A stretch of 64,000 nucleotides of DNA from Apilactobacillus waqarii (GTDB lineage: Bacteria; Bacillota; Bacilli; Lactobacillales; Lactobacillaceae). The DNA lies in contig NZ_JAHQYH010000002.1 of assembly GCF_019061205.1 (NCBI RefSeq), positions 124,001 to 188,000 on the forward strand. Reading direction: 5' to 3'. How positions within the stretch are numbered: the stretch's first letter is position 1; every line of letters begins with the position of its first letter. The notes beneath the pieces are model-generated. The model did no database searches. It saw only the letters and a program-made list of their open reading frames with translations, and was not told the DNA's origin. Below are positions 16,381-23,913 of the stretch, in pieces. A program made the translations under genes and the position numbers.

Positions 16381-17190
16381 TTGGTTAAGTTTTGAATGTA
16401 TCAAATGGACCGGGTGTCCAATTGAAAAATTAAAAGCCTATTTTATAGCGGATTTTGCAAAGATTAATTTGATAAAAGTCTAGCAATTGCCGTTTTGACA
16501 GTGTTTTGTCAAAATTATATTATTGTCTTCGAAGAGTTGGTTAACGGATTAATCGTTAATTTTAACTGTTAAGATTGTTAGCTTTCTCTTTGTTTAATCT
16601 TTTTGGTTAAACTCTTGATGTTTATTTATTAGAATATGATTACTTGATTTAGATACCCCTAAATTTGTCTATCAAGTGATTTATGCACCTTCAGAATTGC
16701 TTAAAAATCGTGGAATTGTAGCATAACATAACACCAATAATAATAAATTTTGGAGGCGCATCGACTCACTAGGAACCACAACAAATTACTATCATGAAAT
16801 CGTGTAACCTTAGTCTAACTTTCTTTGAGAACTTTATTCATACACTTTCTTATAAAACTATCTCTAGTTCTGTTACTTATCAAGTCGCGCTGGTAAGTAG
16901 TAGATCAAAAATCCGTTAATTTATGAATTTCCCCGAGTTTATAAATTAATTCTCTCGTCCAAAAGTAGATAAATAAAGTTAAAACATTTATTACGTTTGC
17001 ATGTGTTCATATAAATATTATTATGCACTTTCATGGTATGCTCACTCCAGAAAAACGATTATGAATTCTTCCCTGAATATAATTAGTAAACAAAGAGCAA
17101 ACCAGTTCTTACGTGAATCGATATTCCATAAATAAGCTGATCGTAAATTAAAATTATTCAAGGCACTGGGTGATTTTAATTTTTCCATCA
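16381..17190. other. Gene-free stretch, candidate small-RNA or leader region
   Basis: About 800 bases without a supportable ORF and without recognised tRNA, 6S, tmRNA or RNase P landmarks. A promoter-like pair TTGCAT (16997-17002) and TATTAT (17019-17024), 16 bases apart, precedes the orphan terminator at 17191, which would give a transcript of about 200 bases. The transcript and its function are inference. Confidence 0.4.
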
Positions 17191-17228
17191 ATAACCGATA
17201 CTGTCGTAGGTATCGGTTATTTTTTTAT
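17191..17228 (+). terminator. Orphan terminator upstream of acetolactate decarboxylase
   Basis: Perfect ten-base stem ATAACCGATA/TATCGGTTAT, ten-base loop, then six Ts. It lies 57 bases before the alsD start with no gene before it, so it either ends a small RNA or attenuates alsD. Confidence 0.75.
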
Positions 17229-17283
17229 CCATTTTTAAGTGGTTGTGATAAACTTGAATAAATTAATTAGGAGATGAAAAGTA

Positions 17284-17997
17284 ATGAATAATGCTAATTC
17301 CTTGTACCAATACGGTACATTAGCAATGTTAGTTCCCGGATTATTCGAAGGAACTCTACCACTAAAAGAACTATTAAAGCATGGTGACACTGGTATCGGT
17401 ACTGGTGACGGTTTAGATGGTGAATTAGTTATCTTAAACGGTGTTGCTTATCAAATTAATGGTGACGGCAAGGTCAACGAATTAGACGACGACTTTATGG
17501 TGCCATTCGGTGACGTTCATTTTGCTAGCTTTGAACACTTAGCTAACGTGCATGCATTAGTTAAGATGGAAGACTTAGAAGAAAAAGTATCTTCTAAGCT
17601 AGACTGGAACAACGTTTTCTACGCTGTTAAGGCCCACGGAACTTTCAAGTCTGTTAAGACTAGATCAGTTCATAAGCAAGATAAACCTTACCCAACACTC
17701 GTTGAATGTGCTCACAAACAAAACGAATTCGAAGCTGAAGATGTTGAAGGAACTGTGATTGGATACTTCTCACCACAAATCTTCAATGGTGCAGCCGTTG
17801 GTGGATTCCATCTTCATTTCTTGGCTGACGACAAATCAGTAGGGGGCCATTTACTAGATTTTGAAATGGTTTCTGGTGACATTAAGGTTCAAAAACTTGA
17901 TGAATTAGTGCAAAAACTACCATCATCAAATGATGACTTTATGAAACACGATTTCTCAAATGATGACATTGCCGGTGCCATCGGAGAAGCTGAATAA
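17284..17997 (+). CDS. alsD: Alpha-acetolactate decarboxylase
   Basis: The 237-residue zinc enzyme converts 2-acetolactate to (R)-acetoin. Family marks: LYQYGTLAMLVPGLFEGTLP at the N-terminus, HGDTGIGTGDGLDGELVILN, and the metal-binding histidines in GGFHLHFLADDKSVGGHLLD. Length and order are typical of BudA/AlsD. It is cytosolic and acts after AlsS (4229-5902), which is encoded apart and not in an operon as in Bacillus. Start supported by TAGGAGATG. Its leader contains a strong orphan terminator, so expression may depend on read-through. Confidence 0.94.
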   Translation: MNNANSLYQYGTLAMLVPGLFEGTLPLKELLKHGDTGIGTGDGLDGELVILNGVAYQINGDGKVNELDDDFMVPFGDVHFASFEHLANVHALVKMEDLEEKVSSKLDWNNVFYAVKAHGTFKSVKTRSVHKQDKPYPTLVECAHKQNEFEAEDVEGTVIGYFSPQIFNGAAVGGFHLHFLADDKSVGGHLLDFEMVSGDIKVQKLDELVQKLPSSNDDFMKHDFSNDDIAGAIGEAE

Positions 17998-17999
17998 AA

Positions 18000-18036
18000 A
18001 TAAAGAGGACTGACATATTGTCAGTCCTCTTTTTAT
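18000..18036. terminator. Bidirectional terminator
   Basis: AAAGAGGACTGACA pairs with TGTCAGTCCTCTTT between alsD and the convergent secreted protein. Confidence 0.88.
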
Positions 18037-19202
18037 TACTTAGCAGTAGTGGTATTGGTGTTGGTGTTGGTAGTACCAGTTGATTGGTTTGTGTTAGTAG
18101 TGTTTGAAGTGGTGGTGTTAGTTGAAGTAGTTTGCTTTGGTGTATATATTTCGCGGAATAACCATCCTTCTAATGAAGAAGCATAAACGTAAACCTTGTA
18201 GTTACCTTGTTTTTGGTTGTATTCGAACCATTGATCACCATTTGATGGGGTGTAAGTCTTTGGAAGAATTACACGACTGTCACCAGGGTTGTATAGAGAT
18301 TGTAGTCCAGTGTTTCCATTAGCTAGTTTCAATACTAATGTGTTTGAAGTGATGGCGTAAGGTTGGTTGTTGTTGATGGCAACCTTGTAGCTCTTACCAT
18401 CGATTACCAACATATCGTTTGAATCGTCGATTTTCATTGCCTTAACGGGGTCACCGAACTTAAGAACAGTCTTACCAGTGCCGATTGGGGCGTTTAATGC
18501 GTAGTATGCATCTTTTGCTTCCTTAGTGCTTAAATCATTGGTAGGAACAGTCTTCTTGCTGGTAGTGTAAACGGGAACACGTTTAATCCAGTTTGACTTA
18601 GTGGTCTTAGTAATCCAGATACCGTTCTTGATTTCAGGAACGCTTCCACCGATTAACATCCATTGACCGTTGTTTAATTTTCTAACTAAAATAACTTGGT
18701 TTTTAGCAATGGTACTCTTTTTGATAATCTTCTTGGATTGGATGGTGTTGTTCTTAACAGCGTATCCGTAAACGGTGGTCTTCTTGGTAACAGCGTATAA
18801 AGGAACGTTCTTGTTAGTGTTAGTAGTTACCTTGGTAGTCTTCTTAGCTGCAGTCTTTTTAACAACTTGTTTCATCCAAGTGGTTTTAGCTTGGCTAGTT
18901 GTTAGAACAGTATTTTTAGGAGTCTTAACACCGGTAATCTTCCAAGTGTTTCCCTTCAAGTGAGCGACAGAGATTTTGGCTCCCTTTTTGATGTTAACCT
19001 TCTTTAGAACTTTCTTAGAGATATTTTTCTTAACTACCTTGTGTTCAGTTGCCACAATTTTCTTAGTGGTGGTAACGACACGTGCTTGGTTCCAGTAGCT
19101 GGAAGATTTACTTGGTAGTGAGCTGGCATTGACAGCAACGGCTGGTGTGGAGATTAAGACAGCACCGGTTAGAGCGGTCATGATGCTTTTTTGAAACTTC
19201 AT
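18036..19202 (-). CDS. Secreted repeat protein with Thr/Asn-rich tail
   Basis: The 388-residue protein has a signal peptide (MKFQKSIMTALTGAVLISTP ... NASS) and at least two related, very basic repeats: about residues 50-112 (KVVKKNISKKVLKKVNIKKG ... WMKQV) and 130-205 (YAVKNNTIQSKKIIKKS ... WIKRV), each ending in a T..K..W.K.V motif. A third, SH3-like region follows, then a low-complexity tail of Thr and Asn. No LPXTG. Strong positive charge suggests non-covalent binding to the cell wall or teichoic acids. Function unknown; surface adhesion is a guess. Confidence 0.7.
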   Translation of the reverse strand: MKFQKSIMTALTGAVLISTPAVAVNASSLPSKSSSYWNQARVVTTTKKIVATEHKVVKKNISKKVLKKVNIKKGAKISVAHLKGNTWKITGVKTPKNTVLTTSQAKTTWMKQVVKKTAAKKTTKVTTNTNKNVPLYAVTKKTTVYGYAVKNNTIQSKKIIKKSTIAKNQVILVRKLNNGQWMLIGGSVPEIKNGIWITKTTKSNWIKRVPVYTTSKKTVPTNDLSTKEAKDAYYALNAPIGTGKTVLKFGDPVKAMKIDDSNDMLVIDGKSYKVAINNNQPYAITSNTLVLKLANGNTGLQSLYNPGDSRVILPKTYTPSNGDQWFEYNQKQGNYKVYVYASSLEGWLFREIYTPKQTTSTNTTTSNTTNTNQSTGTTNTNTNTTTAK

Positions 19203-19399
19203 GTATGAATCCTTCTTTCATAATAAATATTATGACTATCTTAACTTATAATTAGATATTTTTCTACATTTTCATAGGAATGTAATCTTTTTTAATCATT
19301 TCGGGTTACATTTGTAGACAATGAGATATCAATTTGATATATTCTTAATCAAGCAAGATTAATTAATGCAAAACATATTTTTATAAGGGGTGCCAAATA

Positions 19400-20107
19400 A
19401 TGAAGAAAAGAAACATTATGACTTCACTTTCAGTTGCTGCTTTATCACTATCATTACTATCAGGTGTAGCTGCAAGTGCTGATTCAATGAGCAACATGCA
19501 CGACATGTCATCAATGAAGATGGAAAAGAAGACTACCAAGAAATCATCAATGAAGATGACTAAGAAGTCAGCAAAGAAGAATACTGCCAAGAAATCAACT
19601 ATGAAGATGACTAAAAAATCTTCAAAGAAGATGAACATGAAACACTCAATGATGGGTGGCATGATGATGGATGGTTTAGAAATGAACATGAATTCTAAAC
19701 TACCAAAGGGCTTGAAGAAAGCTACTCATGCTAAATTCCACGTTGGCCAAAAGGTAACATTAAAGGCTAAGCACATGGAAGGTATGTACAACGCTAAGGC
19801 AACTGTTGCCGGTGTATACAAGACCAATCTATACGAAATTGACTTCATGCCAACAAACGGTGGCAAGATGGTTAAAAACCACAAGTGGGTAGTAGCTAGC
19901 GAACTAAAAGCAAAGGGTGCCCTAAAAGCTGGTAAAAAGGTTACTGTTTTAGCTGATCATATGTACGATATGAAGGGTGCTAAGGGTAAGATTGTTAAGG
20001 TTCACAAAGGACCTGCTTACGTGGTAACTTTCAAGGATACTAAGACTAAGATGGTTATCAAGAACCACAAGTGGTTAACTCAACAAGAACTAAAAGCAAT
20101 TAAATAA
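19400..20107 (+). CDS. YdhK-family protein with two DUF1541 domains and Met/Lys-rich segment
   Basis: The 235-residue protein has a signal peptide, then about 70 residues rich in Met, Lys, His and Ser (SNMHDMSSMKM, KHSMMGGMMMDG), then two DUF1541 repeats. Each repeat reads HVGQKVTLKAKHMEGM / AGKKVTVLADHMYDMKGA and ends in NHKWV or NHKWL. YdhK-type proteins are often linked to copper or metal resistance in Firmicutes; the Met/His clusters would suit metal binding, but no copper ATPase or chaperone gene lies nearby. Start supported by AAGGGGTGCC. Confidence 0.8.
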   Translation: MKKRNIMTSLSVAALSLSLLSGVAASADSMSNMHDMSSMKMEKKTTKKSSMKMTKKSAKKNTAKKSTMKMTKKSSKKMNMKHSMMGGMMMDGLEMNMNSKLPKGLKKATHAKFHVGQKVTLKAKHMEGMYNAKATVAGVYKTNLYEIDFMPTNGGKMVKNHKWVVASELKAKGALKAGKKVTVLADHMYDMKGAKGKIVKVHKGPAYVVTFKDTKTKMVIKNHKWLTQQELKAIK

Positions 20108-20111
20108 TAAT

Positions 20112-20146
20112 CAAAAAAAGACCTGATAAACGTCAGGTCTTGTTTT
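20112..20146 (+). terminator. Terminator after the YdhK-family gene
   Basis: AGACCTGA pairs with TCAGGTCT around TAAACG, followed by TTGTTTT. Confidence 0.8.
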
Positions 20147-20247
20147 AAACAATAGATTTAATTTAAAAAATCAATTTATTTTTTAAGTAATTTGGATTAT
20201 ATTTGTTATTATATATTCAGAGTGTTTTTTAGAAAGGATACATAATA

Positions 20248-20952
20248 ATGAAAAAAATTACCGGTTGGGTAAAACATTGGTACAGATATAAGACTGATGA
20301 ACCATACATCATTGCTGCTGCAATCATTGGTGCACTATGTCTTTTAGGATCAATTTCTTTAGACCACAAAAAAAGATTTTACATGTACGTTTTAATCCTA
20401 ATTTTAATTGCTATTTGGGCACTATTTAGAAGTGTTACTTTTAAGAAGAACTTTGTTCGTCAATTCGTTGATGAAAACAAGTTTGAAGGCAAGAATAAGG
20501 GATTAGATTTAGGTACAGGAACTGGCTACGCTTTAATCAAGCTAGCTCGTGATACTAAACTAAACAAAGTTTATGGTGTTGAAGACAAGTATCAATACAC
20601 CATCAAAAGACTTGAAAAAAATGCATACCTAGAAAATGTTAAAGACCGTATTGAAATTACTACTGCAGATATTGAAAATTTACCGTTTGATGATAATGAA
20701 TTTGATGCTATCACTGCAATTTCCGCAAATGGTAATCAATTGAGCACACCTAAGAGGGCAGTGTATAAGGATATTGCTTTTGAAATCGCTCGTGTAATTG
20801 CTGATAAGGGAATAATCTTTATGGTAAATACTCCACGTATGACAAAGAAGTATGCTGTTGAATTTGAAAACAAAGGATTAAAAGTTGAATACATGCACAG
20901 AAGATTCGAACGTTTCTTCTTCCTACGTGCAATCAAAGTCTCCAACAAATAA
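20248..20952 (+). CDS. Membrane-anchored SAM-dependent methyltransferase
   Basis: The 234-residue protein has two N-terminal membrane segments (about residues 22-36 and 45-64) and then a class I methyltransferase fold: NKGLDLGTGTGYALIKLA is SAM-binding motif I, VYGVEDK motif II, ADIENLPFDDNEFDAITAIS the later motifs. Membrane attachment suggests a lipid or envelope substrate, which cannot be named from the sequence. Single-gene unit with good binding site (AGAAAGGATA). Confidence 0.78.
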   Translation: MKKITGWVKHWYRYKTDEPYIIAAAIIGALCLLGSISLDHKKRFYMYVLILILIAIWALFRSVTFKKNFVRQFVDENKFEGKNKGLDLGTGTGYALIKLARDTKLNKVYGVEDKYQYTIKRLEKNAYLENVKDRIEITTADIENLPFDDNEFDAITAISANGNQLSTPKRAVYKDIAFEIARVIADKGIIFMVNTPRMTKKYAVEFENKGLKVEYMHRRFERFFFLRAIKVSNK

Positions 20953-20985
20953 AAAGCCGACCTGATTAGGTCGACTTTTTATTTT
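20950..20985. terminator. Bidirectional terminator
   Basis: AAAAGCCGACCT pairs with AGGTCGACTTTT around GATT, between convergent genes. Confidence 0.82.
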
Positions 20986-20987
20986 GT

Positions 20988-21716
20988 CTAGAAGTGGTGA
21001 ACACGGTTGAAGAAATCAACGAAAAGTTGGTTTTCTTCATCGTATTGGTCCCACATGTTTTCTGGATGCCATTGCACACATTGAATTGACTTGTCGTCAT
21101 TTTCTAGTCCTTCAATCATACCATCGTCGGCACGGGCTACGACATGTAGTCCTTCGGCTACATCCTTAGCTGCTTCGTGGTGGAATGAGTTAACGAACGC
21201 ACGTGTACCAAATGTCTTGGCTAGTAATGAATCTTCATCAATACTGATGTGGTGTACTGGTGAGTATCCGATTGCTTTTTGTTCGTGTTGTAATTGTGGT
21301 AATCCGTTTTGTGGGGTGAATTGAGCACCAATGTCTTGGTATAAAGTTCCGCCCATTGCAACGTTTACGATTTGTAATCCACGACAAATTGCTAGGATTG
21401 GTTTGTGCATTCTAATTGCTTGTTTAACTAACGCTAATTCGAATTCATCTCTGGTTTCAAATGTACGACCAATTTGGGCAATTGGTTCTTCGCCATAATA
21501 TTTAGGTAATACATCTGGACCACCAGTAAAGATTACTCCATCGACAGTTTCTAATAGTTCTGCAGCCATGCTTGGCTTTCCAACTGGAAAGATAACTGGA
21601 GTAATATTATTTTCTAGTAAACAGTTCATCAATGTTCTTTGGGCAAAATGACCTTCTCTTTGACGAAATGGTTCGTCTTGGCTAAAAATGATGTCTGACG
21701 TAACTCCAATACGCAT
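20988..21716 (-). CDS. Gamma-glutamyl-gamma-aminobutyrate hydrolase family peptidase (C26)
   Basis: The 242-residue class I glutamine amidotransferase-like protein has the PuuD/C26 pattern: FTGGPDVLPKYYGEEP, the nucleophile motif PILAICRGLQIVNVAMGG, and the catalytic His-Glu in CVQWHPENMW. It hydrolyses gamma-glutamyl bonds, for example gamma-Glu-GABA or folate-like conjugates. No putrescine genes are near, so the substrate is open. It is next to the OppA-like gene in divergent orientation; a role in processing imported gamma-glutamyl peptides is possible but unproven. Confidence 0.88.
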   Translation of the reverse strand: MRIGVTSDIIFSQDEPFRQREGHFAQRTLMNCLLENNITPVIFPVGKPSMAAELLETVDGVIFTGGPDVLPKYYGEEPIAQIGRTFETRDEFELALVKQAIRMHKPILAICRGLQIVNVAMGGTLYQDIGAQFTPQNGLPQLQHEQKAIGYSPVHHISIDEDSLLAKTFGTRAFVNSFHHEAAKDVAEGLHVVARADDGMIEGLENDDKSIQCVQWHPENMWDQYDEENQLFVDFFNRVHHF

Positions 21717-21900
21717 ATGAATCAGTCCCCTTTAAAATTATATACAATATAGCTATTCTATCATTTTACATAATAATTACCACTGATAATCATTAGCGTA
21801 CGATATTTTCAATTGCATTGGCTTTTTAGATGTGCTATTTTTGATAACATATTGTGGAAGATTATAATTGAATAATCTTAAAATAGGGGGATGAAGTTTT

Positions 21901-23523
21901 ATGAAGTTCAAGTCAATTGCGAAACTAGGTGTAGTGGCGTTTGCCGCAACAATAGTGCTTGCCGCTTGTGGTAAATCATCAGATAAAACATCTAGAACAG
22001 ATTCATTGAATTGGATGAGTAATACAACATTGACCACCCTAGATCCTTCTAAGGCAGTCGATGTTACTAGTGATCAAGTGCTATACAATGCAATGCGTGG
22101 TTTGGTAACTCCCGACAAGGGAAACAAAATCGACCTAGCAATTGCTAAGAGCTACAAGATTACTAATGGTGGAAAGACTTACACTTTCACCTTAAGAAAC
22201 ACAAAGTGGAGCAATGGTAAGAAGGTTACTGCAGGTGATTTCGAATACGGAATCAAACGTAGCGCCGACCCTAAGACCGCTTCACAAATGGCATATTACA
22301 TGGCCAATATTATGAATTACGATAAGGTTAAGACAGGTTCAATGTCATCTGACAAGTTGGGTGTTAAGGCAATGGGCAACAAAAAGTTGCAAATTACTTT
22401 GACCAAGCCACAAGCAGACTTCCTAAATGTTTTAGCATTACCTGTCTTTTACCCACAACAAAAGTCATTTGTTGAAAAGTACGGCACTGCCTACGGAACA
22501 ACATCAGACAAGATGGTATATAATGGACCATTTGCTGTTACTAACTGGAAGGGTAGTAATGACGCTTGGACATTATCCAAGAACAACGATTACTATGACA
22601 GCCAAAATGTGAAGTTAAAGAATATCAACTACTCAGTGATTAAGGATCCACAAACTGCATTGGATGAATACCAATCAGGTAAGCTGGATCAAACACTATT
22701 GGCTGGTAAACAACAAGTTAACACTTACAAGAACAACAAGGACTTTGTGAACCACAAGCAATTTATGGTTCAATACCTTTCAATCAACCAAAGCAAGGTT
22801 CCTGCATTAAAGAACAAGAACCTAAGAAAGGCATTATCATTAGCAATTAATCGTGAAGAACTAACTCAAAACGTCCTAGGTGACGGTTCATTTGCTGCTA
22901 GAGGATTGGTTCCAGATACTTTAGCTTACATGAACGGTAAGGACTTCAACGACTACGCTACTGTTAAGGATGCCACTACCGGTGACATGACAAAGGCTAA
23001 GCAACTATGGGCCAAGGGATTAAAGGAAATTGGCAAGAAGTCAGTGTCAATTTCAATCATGAACAACAACGACCAAACAAGTCGTGCTGTCACAGAATTC
23101 TTACAAACTGAATTAGACAGACTTCCAGGACTAAAGGTAACCGCACAAATCTTACCTAACAACGTTGCTTCTGGTCGTTCACTAAAATCAGACTATGAAC
23201 TATCTGTTTCTGGTTGGGACCCATCAATTAGTGACCCAATTTCACCGCTACAAACTAAGGTATCAACTAGTCCAATTAACACTTCTAAGTGGGGTAACTC
23301 AATGTATGACATGTACGTTGACCGTTCCAACAATGAAGATGCTAACAACAAAACTAAGCGTTTCTTTGACCTAGTTAACGCTCAAAAGGTAATCCTAAAT
23401 GATCAAGGAATTATTCCATTGATTCAAAAGGCACAACCTGAACTAATGAAGACAAACATTCATGGCGTTAAGTATCTAGGAAATGGTCCAGTTTGGGACT
23501 TCTCTCACGCTTACATTAAATAA
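21901..23523 (+). CDS. OppA-like peptide-binding lipoprotein (SBP family 5), copy 1
   Basis: The 540-residue extracellular lipoprotein has the lipobox VLAAC and the family 5 solute-binding pattern: LSNTTLTTLDPSKAVD-like N-terminal strand, KTYTFTLRNTKWSNGKKVTA, ADFLNVLALPVFYPQ, and WDPSISDPISPLQ. It should deliver peptides to an oligopeptide ABC transporter, but no permease or ATPase gene lies in the window, so it is a stand-alone binding protein sharing a transporter coded elsewhere. It is close kin of the next gene (same length, shared GVKA, YGIKRSADPKTASQ). Unlike copies 2 and 3, it has no cysteine leader peptide upstream. Confidence 0.9.
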   Translation: MKFKSIAKLGVVAFAATIVLAACGKSSDKTSRTDSLNWMSNTTLTTLDPSKAVDVTSDQVLYNAMRGLVTPDKGNKIDLAIAKSYKITNGGKTYTFTLRNTKWSNGKKVTAGDFEYGIKRSADPKTASQMAYYMANIMNYDKVKTGSMSSDKLGVKAMGNKKLQITLTKPQADFLNVLALPVFYPQQKSFVEKYGTAYGTTSDKMVYNGPFAVTNWKGSNDAWTLSKNNDYYDSQNVKLKNINYSVIKDPQTALDEYQSGKLDQTLLAGKQQVNTYKNNKDFVNHKQFMVQYLSINQSKVPALKNKNLRKALSLAINREELTQNVLGDGSFAARGLVPDTLAYMNGKDFNDYATVKDATTGDMTKAKQLWAKGLKEIGKKSVSISIMNNNDQTSRAVTEFLQTELDRLPGLKVTAQILPNNVASGRSLKSDYELSVSGWDPSISDPISPLQTKVSTSPINTSKWGNSMYDMYVDRSNNEDANNKTKRFFDLVNAQKVILNDQGIIPLIQKAQPELMKTNIHGVKYLGNGPVWDFSHAYIK

Positions 23524-23528
23524 ATCAT

Positions 23529-23559
23529 AAAAACCACCAAATTTTTTGGTGGCTTTTTA
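23529..23559 (+). terminator. Terminator after OppA-like copy 1
   Basis: CCACCAAA pairs with TTTGGTGG and is followed by CTTTTT. Confidence 0.85.
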
Positions 23560-23647
23560 TTTGGCCAAAAAGACTGCTGTCATGGGCTTTTTTATACTTT
23601 AATGAATAAAGTTCGGCTTTTACGGATGAAAAGGCGAGTAATTAGAG

Positions 23648-23676
23648 TTGCTAAAAATTTCATTCGGATGTATTAT
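23648..23676 (+). promoter_or_regulatory. Promoter of the cysteine leader 1 / OppA-like copy 2 unit
   Basis: TTGCTA and TATTAT separated by 17 bases, 29 bases before the leader ORF. The matching element of leader 2 (61856-61884) has the same -10 and spacing. Confidence 0.65.
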
Positions 23677-23705
23677 GCTTATAAATTGTAAGGAGGGGGT
23701 TCATT

Positions 23706-23777
23706 ATGAAGATGTCTAACGAAGAACAAATGTGTTGTTGTCAGTATCGAAGCATGAACTCTATTCTTATTTTCTAA
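23706..23777 (+). CDS. Leader peptide 1 with Cys-Cys-Cys-Gln
   Basis: The 23-codon ORF has a very strong ribosome binding site (AAGGAGGGGG, six bases before ATG) and encodes EEQMCCCQYRS in its centre; the three consecutive TGT codons are at 23733-23741. It ends 33 bases before a terminator that precedes the OppA-like gene. Bases 23748-23761, just after the Cys codons, can pair with 23810-23824 (GAAGCATGA with TCATGGTTC, then ACTC with GGGT), which is the 5' arm of that terminator. A ribosome stalled for lack of charged tRNA-Cys would leave this segment free and allow antitermination. A second leader with the same CCCQ core lies at 61922. Confidence 0.8.
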   Translation: MKMSNEEQMCCCQYRSMNSILIF

Positions 23778-23809
23778 TCAAGAAAACGTTTTTTAATTAG
23801 ATTATAACA

Positions 23810-23864
23810 GGGTGTCATGGTTCGGCTTTTTAGCGTAGAATCATGACGCCCTTTTTCTTTTTTT
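23810..23864 (+). terminator. Attenuator terminator of cysteine leader 1
   Basis: GGGTGTCATG (23810-23819) pairs with CATGACGCCC (23842-23851), one G-U pair, followed by a long T-rich tract. It lies between the leader peptide and the OppA-like gene, so transcription of the gene requires its bypass. Confidence 0.85.
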
Positions 23865-23913
23865 AGATGGCCATCTATGTAAAGAAGTACTTATTGAACA
23901 AAGGAGTATGGAT

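Noticed and set aside
21793-21806. Partial Fur-like half-site TGATAATCATTA upstream of OppA-like copy 1
   Set aside because: Only part of the palindrome is present and no second half is seen.
23774-23794. Catabolite-repression (cre)-like sequence around AAAACGTTTT after leader peptide 1
   Set aside because: It does not match the full cre consensus and lies between the leader stop and the terminator; weak evidence.
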